NCBI RefSeq assembly: GCF_030269925.1
Contig: NC_085109.1
Coordinates: 9,052,001-9,116,000 of the forward strand
Length of the DNA: 64,000 nt
Direction: 5' to 3'
Source: Bombyx mori
Taxonomy: Eukaryota > Arthropoda > Insecta > Lepidoptera > Bombycidae
In this document: one piece after another, positions 45,531 to 57,015 of the stretch
Numbering within the stretch: the first letter of the stretch is position 1
Layout of the letters: each line of letters begins with the position of its first letter
The notes under the pieces: generated by a model
Told to the model about the DNA's origin: nothing
The model's database searches: none
Seen by the model: only the letters and a program-made list of their open reading frames with translations
Program-made: the position numbers and the translations under genes

Positions 45531-45534
45531 ATTA

Positions 45535-45720
45535 TTTTTTATTTATTGGTTAGATGAGTGGACGAGCTCACGGCCCACCTGCTGTAAAAGAGGTTACCGG
45601 AGCTCATGCACATCAACAACTTAATACCGACTACTCACCTTGATAAATGAGTACTTACAGCTAGTTAGTTCTTACAGCCACCCTTCAAACCAAAGTACAC
45701 TTTTCTCTAGGGTCAGCCAT
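45535..45720 (-). repeat. Bm1 SINE, diverged, tail-to-tail with the preceding copy
   Basis: ttatttattggttagatgag, tggacgagctcacggcccac and cttacagccacccttcaaac mark the complement of Bm1. The part beyond 45720 is lost. Confidence 0.7.
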
Positions 45721-46535
45721 TAGATCGTTTCTTTATGTAAAAAAAATCAAATCTGTAATTCGACAAGTTCTTGAATACAACTATTTATATCATATTATTG
45801 GAAAGCTCGAGTGCATCTTCCCCCATACCAAGTGACTAATCTATTTTTCAACTAAAATAAGACTCGCTTCGACGTGTTTCCTAAAACAATAAAACAAGTG
45901 GCTCTTAAAGTGTTTGGCGATAAAAAGTCCGTTTAAGCGGCAGATGTTGCTTTAGTTGAGATATTGAATACCGAATATTTGCATGGTATAGATACTCGGT
46001 AAAACACTCGAACATTCAGAGTTCACACTTCATATTTTAGATTCAAATCGAATAGTTTTCGTAAAGTTTTTCAAAGTTTGAAAGATATGATTCAAACATT
46101 AAACTCGAATGCCAAGAAACTATGCGAGCAAACATAACAGATCTAAGACTCGTTTCAAACCTATACTTTCATTCGTGATGTAAGCTGCAAAAAATTATAG
46201 GCCTACAAATTTGGAGGAGAGTCCGCGTGGTGCGAGCTGGTGGAAGTCGAGGATTATTGATCCGAGTGCGCGCGCATCGTCTGCCCGACTGTACACAGAC
46301 ACCCGGTGGAGCGTTTCGGCGATTTTACCATAAGGAATGAAATTAAGACCTACTACAACTCGACAAACTAAGTAATACAAATTCCACAGTCGTCGTTGTA
46401 AATTATTTTATTTCACGAACCCAAGATCAGCTAACAGTGACACTTTTTATTAATCAATTGGTACTTATAAATCTGCCTACTTTGGACCTACGTCGTCACA
46501 TTCATAAACAGAACTGTCTGTAAAAAATGCTGGCA
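45721..46535 (-). other. Mostly empty; one minus-strand open frame
   Basis: A GC-richer minus-strand frame runs from 46380 to 46195 and includes YGKIAETLHRVSVYSRADD and LGSIILDFHQLAPRG. It reads like protein, but no domain is recognised. The acceptor-like ttacttag at its start is unremarkable and there is no donor. Exon or mobile-element fragment cannot be decided. Confidence 0.25.
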
Positions 46536-46741
46536 TCTATACTAATATTATAAAGAGGAAAGATTTGTTTGTTTGTATTGAATAGGCTCTGAAACTACTG
46601 AACCGATTTGAAAAATTCCTTCACTGTTGGAAAGCTACGCTGTCCCCGGGTGACATAGGCTATATTTCTTATATTTTCCAAAAAATTAGGGATCCTTACT
46701 TAAAACTCCTATAATGTAACCCAGCCAGGGCGGGCCGTTAG
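46536..46741 (+). mobile_element. Helitron-like element, short, 3' end mutated
   Basis: Starts A|TCTATACTAATATTATAAAG with agaggaaagatttgtttgtt. The end cagggcgggccgttag carries T in place of the C of CTAG. The body includes gaaactactgaaccgatttg, shared in inverted sense with 55.2 kb. Confidence 0.75.
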
Positions 46742-47847
46742 TTATGATATAAAAATGACATTCTTATTGTATTCGTGAAATTTTATTTTACGAAACCTGT
46801 CACGAACTACGTCAAAGTTCACTTTGTTTCCCGATTGTAATAAAATTGCGAGATCAAAAATTAATTTATAGACTGACGAACGTCGATACTTAAAACAGCT
46901 AAACATCTAAAATGTTTATTAAACCAGATAAAAAACTAAAACTAGAGACTAGGAAAAACTATTTCAACGATTTATGTCGATTTGAACTCGCTCCCTCTTT
47001 TACCCTTGAACCAAACGGGCTCGATCCATAACCGTTGGCTTAGATTTTGTGATCCATGAAAAAATAAGTAACGCTATTATTATAAAATGAAATTTAAAAA
47101 AGAACTGTGTTTTATTTATACATCACCTTCTCATAATTTGTTGAATAATGCGAAAAAAAACATTCCATCGAAATTACGAATAAAGGGCTTATTTTCCAAC
47201 TATCACTTAAAAAGTAAAGTAGAATATAACGAAATAGCCATTAGTTTATTTTTTCCCTTGGTTCGATTATAAAATACTTGATGGATGAGTTTTATGTGAT
47301 TATTTGAAAATTACTTCTTAAAATTTAAACGTTAAGTATCGCTTAGACTATTAGTATTGATGAGCCGTAGATTTAATTACAAACATTTTACAATATTCTC
47401 CACGTTCATTGTGAAATATAACCGTAATTGTTTTTTCATGACGTGTAGATATTGATTAAAAATGACTACTAAAGATGTATGTAATTAAGAACCAAGTGTT
47501 AGCTACGAGATTATTGTACAAGCATTACGATGTTTCCAACAACGAATATTTTAATATACAATTGTTACCTAAAATTTGTTTCTATTAATTAGTGCCTAGT
47601 GAATTTCAAAATAATTCGACTCCGTGATATAAACAATCACTAAGGAGGAATAGAGAAAGTATGATATGAAAAGGTGAAAATGATATTACTAATATGTAGT
47701 TCCAAAATGGTAAGGAACTTATTTCCATATCTTTTGTTTAATAGTGGATAGACTATTCACATAAAATGATCTGGCCGCATTTCAAGTAAAAAAGTTTGTA
47801 ATAATATAGTAAAACTTACCAATTTAATATGCAATATTAACTTTTAA
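46742..47847. other. Gene-free stretch, nothing recognised
   Basis: AT-rich, no repeat or coding evidence. Confidence 0.4.
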
Positions 47848-48106
47848 TCTAAAAGTTTGTTTGTTTGTTATTCATCTAAAAATGACTGCGTCGATGTCGA
47901 TGTCATTTCGCAACTTATAACATAATTAAGACATGACAATTTTAATCATGGTAAATATCAGAACTCGGCCAATATCGAACATTTCTTCTATAATTTATAA
48001 ATATTTACCGGTTTATCATTTTACACACCAAGAAATCAATTGAAAATTTATTGACTAGAGAGTAACACAACTTTTTAACGCGGGTAAAATCGCGAGGCAT
48101 GTCTAG
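47848..48106 (+). mobile_element. Probable Helitron-like element, diverged
   Basis: The end aacgcgggtaaaatcgcgag followed by gcatgtCTAG|T has the hairpin-plus-CTAG form. The start A|TCTAAAAGTTTGTTTGTT is a reasonable match to the family's 5' end, with part of it missing. Confidence 0.55.
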
Positions 48107-48769
48107 TATAAAACAGGGCGTACCCGCTATCGTTTCGGTCATACGATATTAATTAATTCTAACGTAAAACTATATTGTGTTAATTGAAATAAATATTGCA
48201 GTAAAATTAATAATAACAGTATGGTTCTCAATTGTTGTCAATTACAATCGTAATAACTACTACATAACTTATCATTGATTGTGTATGCCTAAACACCGAG
48301 TTATTTCGGTTTATCTACATAACCAAGAAAATACGAAGTGACTATAAATTATGTTCGCATGGTGCAGAATATCGAATCTATCCAAAACACAATATCGTGA
48401 AAACAATAAAATTCCTGTATTAATATTAAAACGACCCGTATCCTAGACTAGTTTGCCTACGTAGAAATAGAGGAAAATACTGCTTCTCTCTCAAATCACA
48501 CTGGTAATGCCAAATACCCGTATTGCATAAAAAATACGCAAACGCCGCCGATTTTGAAATTAATTCATCAATTTCAAACTAAGTCAAGAATGCCAAGTCC
48601 AAGGTAATTGCTGTATAAACGGATGTCCCGAACATCAAAAAAGTACCTCCTCGTTAATTTTAAAATCACAAATTAGTATACACTACAAACGAACGCACAA
48701 CTCGTTATTGGTTTAAACACTTCCGACATATAAATTTTTGTCTGAAAAATACCCCGTGTTCGCCCGAAA
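48107..48769. other. Gene-free stretch, nothing recognised
   Basis: AT-rich, no support for any feature. Confidence 0.4.
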
Positions 48770-49570
48770 ACTAAAGTCAACAACGACGAATTAAAGGCGA
48801 TAATGCAAGCTAGGGACATTCAGTCTGCCGCTGATTTAGCAGCAGCTTTCAATGTTAGCCTCAAAACAAATTGATCCTTTTGCGTCAAATAAGTATGGTA
48901 AAAAACTTGATAAGTGGGTGGACGATCGCCAGCCCAATGAACGCCTTAAGGTAGACCTTGCGTTGTCTAAGAGACACAGAAACGAAGGAATTTTTAACTG
49001 TACTGTCACTATTTAGTGGTCTAGTGCCAGTATAATTCGTAATACCTTCTTACCAAATGGCATCAGTATTACTACGAATGTGTACTGTGAGGAACTTTTT
49101 TTTTATTGCTTTGATTGGTACCTGCCCGTGCGGACTCACAAGAAGTCCTACCACCAGTAAAAATTGGAGAAGATGGTGGAGCTGCTCGCGAATCTCCGGC
49201 CACTCTTGAGTAAGGCCCCCGCTGCTGCTCCTACACGACTATGCTCGATCTCATACGGCATAACAGACGGTCTCTAAACTACAAGAGCTATGGTTGGAAG
49301 TTTTGACCTTGCGCCAACAGATTTCTACATTTTCCAAGGCTTGCACAACTTCTCGCCAGGGAAAAAAGAATTACCAGAGAGGTAATTTAAATGCATTTGA
49401 AGAGTTTATTGGCTACCCTGCTCCTGATTTCTTCAAGAAGGGCATTGAAAAAATATCACTGTGCTGGTAGAGACGTATCGATATCGTAGATTCATATTTT
49501 GATTGATAGAATAATTATTTTTTAGAAAAAATGACTTAAACAAAAGGCAATTTTGTAGGTAAAGACCTAA
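48770..49570 (+). pseudogene. Mariner relic 1, with Bm1 fragment inside
   Basis: Decayed frames give the second helix-turn-helix region (NDELKAIMQARDIQSAADLA, AAFNVSLKT) and its continuation (NERLKVDLALSKRHRNEGIF). After an interruption with a Bm1 piece comes the C-terminal region (FDLAPTDFYIFQGLHNF ... FFKKGIEKISLCW). It ends in a mariner-like terminal repeat, complement ttaggtctttacctac, at 49570 followed by TA. Stops and deletions, including the catalytic middle, make it inactive. Confidence 0.7.
49099..49160 (-). repeat. Bm1 SINE with internal deletion
   Basis: Only the tail (T-run with attgctttgattgg) and the breakpoint end (tacctgcccgtgcggactca to accaccagt) remain, joined directly. 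About 180 bp of the middle is missing. Confidence 0.75.
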
Positions 49571-49572
49571 TA

Positions 49573-50200
49573 TAATAGGGGTTAACGTATGAAATTACCA
49601 TTCTATTGTAATAGGTACTTCGAAATGACACAGAACCTTCATGGTTTGAGATTTTTGAGTGAAACATTATTCAAATGGTACCTATGAGGTTCTTCTTTTA
49701 AAAAATGTGCAACATTCAATTATCGGCTTTCAGTTGTTTTTTTTTTTATTCAGCTTAGACAAGAAAGATGGGTACTTCGAAAATTCGAGCAATTTTTTAA
49801 TACGAGTTCCGACGCGGAACTAACGCTGCAGAAACAGCTCGCAATATCAATGTTGCGGTTGGAGAGGGGACTGCTAATTTTAATTTTGGTTTAAACGATT
49901 TCGTGATGGAAATTTTGGTTTTAAGATCGAACCACGTGAAAGACCCGACACATGTGAACAATTGATTGAAAGAGATGGTGGAAGCCGATCAGAGCCAAAC
50001 TACCGAGGAATTAGCTGCATAGCTTAACTTTACCTTACCAACAATATTAATGCATTTGCGTCAAATCTTTAAATTAAAAAAATATGAAAAATGGGTGCCC
50101 CATGATTTGACAGATCTGCTGAAAGAAACGCGTCTTGAAACTTGTGTTGCCCTGTTGAATCGATACAGAAATGAAGGAATATTCTAAGCTATATACTGTG
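49573..50200 (+). pseudogene. Mariner relic 2, 5' half
   Basis: Begins with taataggggttaacgtatga and the same leader as the relic at 11.6-11.77 kb. Broken frames follow for the N-terminal DNA-binding region (YEFRRGTNAAETARNINV; LIERDGGSRSEP) and for TDLLKETRLETCVALLNRYRNEGIF. The catalytic half is absent. It lies directly against relic 1, separated only by TA. Confidence 0.7.
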
Positions 50201-51839
50201 AAAGTCAAAGACGTGCGACCTCTGCGTGTTTTAATATTTACCTAAATAGTATTTAAATACCTCAGGCGTCATTGATGATCTATAAAGTTTATTACAAAAC
50301 CGATACTTTATCGTAACCATGACAACGGGTTTCGTGAAGGCCAATAGATTATAAAGTATTCTCATTGACTAAATTCAAAGATAAATAATTATGTGGAAGT
50401 AAGAGGGAAGCTGTGTCATCATGCCCTTCTAACTTAATTTATGTTCTTGGTAAACAAATAAATACATACATTTAAAAGGTTAACACGCAAGTATGTGATC
50501 TTTCTTATTATCATTATTGGTCGCGAAAACTAGCGAACACTTATATGTAGGTGCAATTTTAGATTCATTTTACTGCATCATTCTACGTACACTTGTTATT
50601 TCGTCTATGTACAATACTTGAAAGTGATTTAGTTCTAACTCTAGACTTCACAGCCATTAACGATACAGGACAACCTCAAACCAGGTTATCACTAAACTTT
50701 GAACAGCACATATAATTTCCATTGACCCTCAACCGTATACTTGAACGCTAACCTTGCTCCATTCGCCGCCGGCAAACGTTGCCGTCTATTACCTTACCGC
50801 TTCATCTAGCATTTGTTAGTCATCGACGAGGTCGAAACCGCTGGTTTGACACTCGACTGTTAATTCAAAAGTCCAGTCACATCACTCGATGTTTCGCAAC
50901 GGCGTCGTAAAGAATCTATATATTCGTTGAATATGAAATAAAAAAATTATTAAAATGATACTTGATGTATAGTATAGTAAAAAAATATTTCTCTGAAATA
51001 AAATACTGTCATGTTCAAAGAAAAAGGACTTTTACTACATTAAAAAAAATCTTATACACACAGTCTACAAGTATTTGTATGAATAAATCTGGTAGACCTT
51101 ACAAGGCGGCTGTACTTGTCCTCTTTAGGAAACACACTCGATTTAGTATTAATGGAATATTTAATATTTTTTGCGTAATGTGATTTTGAATATCCTTCGC
51201 GGTCTAGGTCGTTTCTAATGACACCGAAATGTTTGCGTCGCACATAATGTAGTTATTCCCTTGTTGAATAAAAGAATATTATAATTGAATGTGTGAAACG
51301 TCCGTGAATTAATAGGTGAGACATGTGATGTAGGTGAGATCTGTGAGTATGAAATTGTCTTAGTTGGATTTTGAGGGAATACACTTTTTTTTTTCATACG
51401 TAATTACGTAATCAAATGTAATTTACGTAATAACATTTGTCTAGACGAACGTCTTTCTCATGATGAATCCAATTATTGTAAACAGTCTATATGGATCTGG
51501 ATGTTGCGTAATGAAAGATATCGATAAAGTTTGCATTTGTGAAAAGTAATTATATTGAATGAGCTATAACTAGAATTTACGGTTCACACGTGCGGCGGTA
51601 TTAACGATGCATACTGGTGGATTGCATCCCGAGATATGCATAAATGTTTCTTCCTTGGCAGATCTTTGGTAAGGCAATAACGAGAGGAATGTTGTAAATG
51701 TGTTGTAAGAAGAATAAAATATGTAATAAGTTCAATGCAATAGTGCGCGATAGATGTATAAATGAATGGTAATCTAAATAAATATTTTATCCTGAACTCT
51801 GCAATGAAGTTTAATCTATTAAGTGTGTATAGTCGATGA
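50201..51839. other. Long gene-free stretch
   Basis: AT-rich. Overlapping short frames on both strands at 50962-51397 show no motif or exon borders. Confidence 0.4.
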
Positions 51840-52165
51840 GTATGTTATATGAATGAATATGTTAGAGGAAGTCTGAAAGTAACCTCTGTGACAGAGAAGC
51901 TGAGAAGTGCGCGTTTGGGATGGTATGGACATGTAATGAGACGAAATGAAAATGAGGTTGGTAAGAAAATGTTAACTATGATTGTGGAAGGATATAGAGG
52001 AAGAGGTAGACCTAAGAAGAAATGGATTGATTGCGTGAAAGACTATATGGGTAAGAGGGAAGTGAGCGAAGAAGTAGTATATGATAGAAGAGTATGGAAG
52101 GAGAAAACATGTTGCGCCGACCCCAGGTAACTGGGAGAAGGGCAGGATAATGATGATGAGTCGAT
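51840..52165 (+). pseudogene. RTE-like LINE, C-terminal end of ORF2 and 3' end
   Basis: Open for 93 codons (51849-52130): [32 protein letters not shown], then [17 protein letters not shown] and [17 protein letters not shown], a common C-terminal end of RTE-clade reverse transcriptases. A short 3' part with gggagaagggcaggataatg and an atgatg microsatellite-like tail follows. Upstream domains are missing. The frame is intact to its stop region, which suggests moderate age. Confidence 0.75.
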
Positions 52166-53029
52166 GAGTAAAATATCATGAGACGAGACGAAATTTTAAG
52201 GTTCTCGTTTGTTTTCCAATTAGGTGAGGAACCATGAAATTGAAGAACATAAACCTTTGCCATAAATAGAATCTTATCGATAGAATAACTTTTTAGTCAC
52301 TTGAACCTCCTAGTATATTATATTTATCAATGAAAAAGAGATCATTAATGTTCCATTGTCCTATAATATTATTCATTGTCTGTTGTTGTTAATGTATTGC
52401 CTATCATTGTTCCAGGTAGTTGAAGCTTCCTTTAATGAGCAGAAAATGAGATGTGTTTTTGTGTAAGTAAAGTCAGTAAAAGAACTTTGTTGGCACGAAA
52501 AAAAAAAGCTTTTGTCTAAAGCCATTGTATTATTCTTAGTTACAAGTAATGAGATTTCAAAGTTTTCTGAATACGAAAAGTTAAGTTCGCCACAACGCCA
52601 AGTTAAGTTCTCGAGTTTTGGATTTAATACGAAAATAGAATTTAAACGGAAACTGAAAAGGCTCATTAAACTGTTGTTTCCGAGTATCATATTGTTTCGT
52701 GCAGCATTTGAAAGTTGAAATCTTAACGTATGGCAAGTACTCAATGTTATTAGAGAACACCGTGACACTACGACAATCGCGGCACCGGTAAATAACGGCC
52801 TTGCAATCGATGCACGCGGATATCACGAATGCACAGAAAAAGCATCTAACGGTGTATCTTCACACTGCTTCACTCATACAACCGCTTGACATACTTTCTA
52901 TTTGATATCTACTGTTGGCTGCGATTTATTATTCGCATTAGGACAGCAATCGATCACAAATCGACAAGTACTATCGATTTTTAATATCCATTAAATTTGA
53001 AATGCAGCTCATTTTTTTTCCTACCTATG
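52166..53029. other. Gene-free stretch with chance frames
   Basis: Open frames on both strands between 52373 and 52826 (longest 131 codons, minus) overlap one another and lack motifs and splice sites. I read them as chance. Confidence 0.4.
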
Positions 53030-53280
53030 CTGATAGCCTTGAGAGGCTATTTCAGCTTCGCCCTAACATGTAGGTGCGCTCACGGGGCTCAAACCAGAGT
53101 GTTGCTAATACTGGCCTTAGCAAGAGCAGTGCTTTGCAGAATCTACCACCGAATCGGAAACGCGACCCACTGAGAAGATCCGTCGAGAAACTCAGTGGGC
53201 TGTGGGTTAATTCGCTCGTCGAGCCCTTCGCCGCAAGTGGCGGGTTCGACGGGGACGGTGACCGGAGGCAGCTTCCATAA
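53030..53280 (+). repeat. Dispersed repeat (family C), 5' part
   Basis: gccttgagaggctatttcag, ctagcaagagcagtgctttg-like sequence, cgcgacccactgagaagatc, aactcagtgggctgtgggtt and a gtcgagccc-gcgggttcgac inverted stretch. The same landmarks recur at 58.38 kb. I recall this as a frequent Bombyx repeat, perhaps the 3' region of the BMC1 LINE, but could not verify the name. Plus strand is given for convenience. Confidence 0.55.
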
Positions 53281-53563
53281 TATCACTAAGTCACACAGCT
53301 TGAAAACCATCATCATACATCATCGTTTTACCTCGTCGTTGTTCAAAAGTTATTAGAATCATATTTTTATTATGCTCGATGAAATGTAAAATCTTCTCGT
53401 AATCACCTAATTGGTAAGAAATATAAACACATGACCGATAGAGCAACGTCTAACGGAGCGAACTGCGTGGGGGAAATGGACCGCGGAGCTGTGCACGGCG
53501 CACGCGCACCGGTATAATATACATCGTCACACGGCCCAGTTGGTTTCGGAACGTTGCACTGAG

Positions 53564-53576
53564 CACGTGTATAAAA
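53564..53576 (+). promoter_or_regulatory. E-box CACGTG directly abutting a TATA box
   Basis: CACGTG at 53564-53569 is followed without a gap by TATAAAA at 53570-53576. A start site 25-30 bp downstream would fall near 53600, leaving a leader of about 60 nt before the ATG at 53660. The local sequence is GC-richer than its surroundings. CACGTG is the classical site of bHLH factors such as clock and Myc-type proteins. Use in vivo is inference. Confidence 0.45.
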
Positions 53577-53659
53577 CATTTTAAGAGTGTCGCATTTATA
53601 CAAAAACATAAACACTCGGTTGTCAAGTGCGGTAAGGGTTAAGCGGATTGCTGTGTATC

Positions 53660-53714
53660 ATGATAAATTCGAATGCCGAAACGCCCCGTTCGGTTTCGTC
53701 TCGCTCACTCTCAG
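53660..53714 (+). CDS. Candidate first coding exon (18 codons plus 1 nt)
   Basis: ATG at 53660 with A at -3 opens MINSNAETPRSVSSRSLS, Ser/Arg-rich. It is followed directly by the donor ctctcag|gtatgt (53714/53715), phase 1. It lies 84 bp downstream of a TATA box preceded by an E-box. The combination of core promoter, favourable start context and consensus donor is the best first-exon case in the window. The gene is not recognised. The next exon is not assigned and may lie beyond the window. Confidence 0.42.
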
Positions 53715-55207
53715 GTATGTCGGTATTGTTTTTATCTCACGTTTGTTTTAACTTAATTGTTTACGTAGCAATGATAATTTTGTTTCATTGTACTACTATT
53801 TAGAGTAGCTGGATTTTTAATTCACTTCGAAACTGGAATTCAAATGTGATTCCGTGAGAAACGGGTTGGAGGGGTACCCCTGGTCGATAAATATGTTACA
53901 TTAAATTGCTCTATTCGTAAATACTGAAAAGATGCCGTACTCGAAGTCTCGCTCAAAAATTTTTGAGTTATTCTGACTGCGCTGTAGCTTGCTATCAATG
54001 AGTAGACTCCAGCTTAGAATCATTCTCAGAATTAATCAGTGAAAAAAAACGGTTTAGTTAACTATTTTCTCTTCGGTTAAGAAAAACTTGAGTATAAAAT
54101 ACACAAGGTCAACCAACCTGTTTACTTTCAGGGGGGAAATTCTTTTAAATATGAAATATTTTTACAATATTAACAATCAAGTTACAAGTGGGTAAATGGA
54201 ACATAATGGCGATAAACTCTGCCTTATAAGCATATACTCATAACGTCATTTTGACATCACGCAAAACTATTTCACTATTGTAATTTTTAGTGAAATGAAA
54301 TAGAGAACATCTGACATTGTCTTATCGTTGACCTGTGGCTTATGTCATATAACATAACAGACGGTAGAATACAAATCTTCGAGAAATAAGAAATACGCAC
54401 GAGCCTTGTTTCTCTTATCAGCGAACATGTAATATATCGTGTGTGTGACCCCTTGCGGGCTCCGGATGACGTTTATCCACATTTCGAACTAATATTACGC
54501 TTGTTATGTTATTTTATTTAACGTAATTAATTTATTTAAAAATAATGTTATCGAAACGTATCCGCTATGTAAATATTTAGTTTGTAATCGAAAATTATGC
54601 ATTTGTAAAACCGTTTGTATCACAGTCAGTCGGTATGATTTTTGAGCTAAAATTAACGTTTAAGAACATGGCCGCCACGTTCCGTCATAAACGCGATTCG
54701 GTACTGAAAGTGGAAAGCCTTGGTATTATCGACTAAGGAGGTTAGAATACACGTTCGTTCAATGCTACTAAACTTTGCCATATGCGAATTTAATTTAAAA
54801 AGCATTTTAACGGTGTAAATATGAAATTTTAATTTTTATGGCTTTAAGCAAGACGTATTTAAAAACGGCTGCCAATTTGTACTGTCAGTTATCTTCAAAT
54901 CTGTTAAAACTTAAAGTCACATTCCTACTTTCAAAAAGTCTCAACCTATCTATATTCAAACTCATCTAATATTTCTATTAAAAAGTTATGCACACAACAT
55001 AACGATGAAATATGAAGAAAACATCAAATAAGTTAATGAAATGAGAAAAACATATGAGAGCAGCAACTTTATGATTTCAGTTTAGAACTGCGTATTCGAA
55101 TTTCCCATCGCAGATAAGGTTTATTCTACGAAGTTAACGTATTAGTTATCGATGAAATTTTCTATGGTCGCTCCGTACTACGAACGAATTTACTTAATTA
55201 TAAACAA
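53715..55207. other. Gene-free stretch, possibly intron
   Basis: AT-rich. A spot at 54655-54700 with atggccgccacgttccgtca and an upstream tcagtc is noted but not interpretable. Confidence 0.4.
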
Positions 55208-55438
55208 ATAGCGACCCGCCCTCGCTTCGCTTCGGAAACATTAAAACACACATGAAACCAAAAAAATAAAAATAAAAAAATAAATAAAAAAAAGTAGCCT
55301 ATGTTCATCAGGGACAATGTCGGCTTCTAATGGCAAAAGAATTTTTCAAATCGGTCCAGTAGTTTAGGAGCCTATTCGAAACAAACAAACAAACAAACAA
55401 ATCTTTCCTCTTTATAATATTATTAGTATTAGTATAGA
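55208..55438 (-). mobile_element. Helitron-like element, Lep1-like
   Basis: On the minus strand TCTATACTAATACTAATA starts the element, with agaggaaagatttgtttgtt. The end gaagcgaagcgagggcgggt has CTAT in place of CTAG. It contains an aaac microsatellite (55381-55401). Confidence 0.75.
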
Positions 55439-56150
55439 CTACAGCAACATATTTTAAGCATATAAAAAAACAAAAATTATCATCCCGCTGAAATAATATT
55501 ATAAGTACCTACGCATAGATACCTACGCTAGAGCAGTAAGTGTAACAGCTGACACAACTGACGTAGGTCTGTGCCTCCTACATCTATAATACGACTTTTC
55601 CCTTCCCTAGGTGTTCTCTCAATAAATAAATTGTTCCTCACATTTATTCGCACACAATTTCAAGGCGCGAACAAATATTGGTATGGGTAAAACCAACATT
55701 TTATCCGGTTTGTTTAACCGGCTCGTGCCGGTGCTGTGTCCTCTGTATTTGATTATCTCGTGAAAGTATATTTAGTATATCGATCACTATTCTAGATACC
55801 GAGTTAATCTTAGCATTGGGCATGCATCTATAATTACAAGGCAAATGCCTACGATATTCGATCCTCATATCAAGGCAACAATACCACGTAACAGAGAATT
55901 GATAATGAATTATTCATGACTCGTATATTTACAAAGAGTGCTAGCGATGAGAAACCCCTTCTAGTTTAACTGAATGCGAGATTAACGTTTATGTATCTTA
56001 TTATGAATAATTAATTTCGAACTGATTTAGTTCGTAACTGTTAAGTTTCTACGCTTGTACAATTTCATAATTTACAAGTAGATTATATTATACGTGCTCT
56101 AACTGCAAATGGAGTTCATTTTGAGTTTATTTAATGTAACTTCGCATAAT
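55439..56150. other. Gene-free stretch, nothing recognised
   Basis: AT-rich, no support for any feature. Confidence 0.4.
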
Positions 56151-56403
56151 ACTGGTGGTAGGACCTCTTGTGAGTCCGCGCGGGTGGGTACCACCACCCT
56201 GCCTATTTCTGCCGTGAAGCAGTAATGCGTTTCGGTTTGAAGGGTGGGGCAGCCGTTGTAACTATACTTGAGACCTTAGAACTTGTATCTCAAGGTGGGT
56301 GGCGCATTTACGTTGTGGATGTCTATGGGCTCCAGTAACCACTTAACACCAGGTGAGCTGTGAGCTCGTCCACCCATCTAAGCAATAAATAAAAATAAAA
56401 AAA
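56151..56403 (+). repeat. Bm1 SINE, 5' truncated, fresh
   Basis: actggtggtaggacctcttg through catctaagcaataaataaaa, with very few differences from the consensus of the window. Confidence 0.9.
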
Positions 56404-56765
56404 ATCTGCCAATCGTAACTTTTCTATGTACATGGTTAAACGAATTCTTAGTTTATTTATTGAAAGGCCTTACGTCGGCCATTGCACAGATTAAAAACGA
56501 TTTCGTGCACGCCATATTCCGTGTCTACTATATAAACAATACCCAACTAACGTCGGTAAAAATAAACGGTGTCGACTTAGCAGGTCTTTGAAACATCAAA
56601 CAACCATTGCTTCGTTAGTCCGAATTGGACTGATGCGACTGGCGGCACCGATTTCCGTTTTAAATCCCAATCCATCTCTTGAAATATTTACTTACGTTTA
56701 CAGAATATAGTCAATCGTCTTTATAGTAGACTGCTGGCAATATTTTACTAACCACTTGAACCATG

Positions 56766-57015
56766 TTTTTATTTTATTTATTGCTTAGATGGGTGGACGA
56801 GCTCGCAGCCCACCTAGTGTTAAGTGGTTACTGGAGCCCATAGACATCCACAACGTAAATGCGCCAACCACCTTGAGATATAAGTTCTAAGGTCTCAAGT
56901 ATGGTTACAACGGCTGCCCCACCCTCCAAACCGAAACGCGTTATTGCTTCACAGCAGAAATAGGCAGGGTGGTGAACCCACCCGCGCGAACTCACAAGAG
57001 GTCCTACCACCAGTA
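56766..57015 (-). repeat. Bm1 SINE, 5' truncated, inverted relative to the previous copy
   Basis: Starts attgcttagatgggtggacg after a T-run and ends gtcctaccaccagtaa. It lies 362 bp from the 56.15-kb copy in opposite sense. Confidence 0.9.

Noticed and set aside
52373..52826. 131- and 81-codon minus frames and a plus frame
   Set aside because: Mutually overlapping, AT-rich, low-complexity residues, no motif or splice signals.
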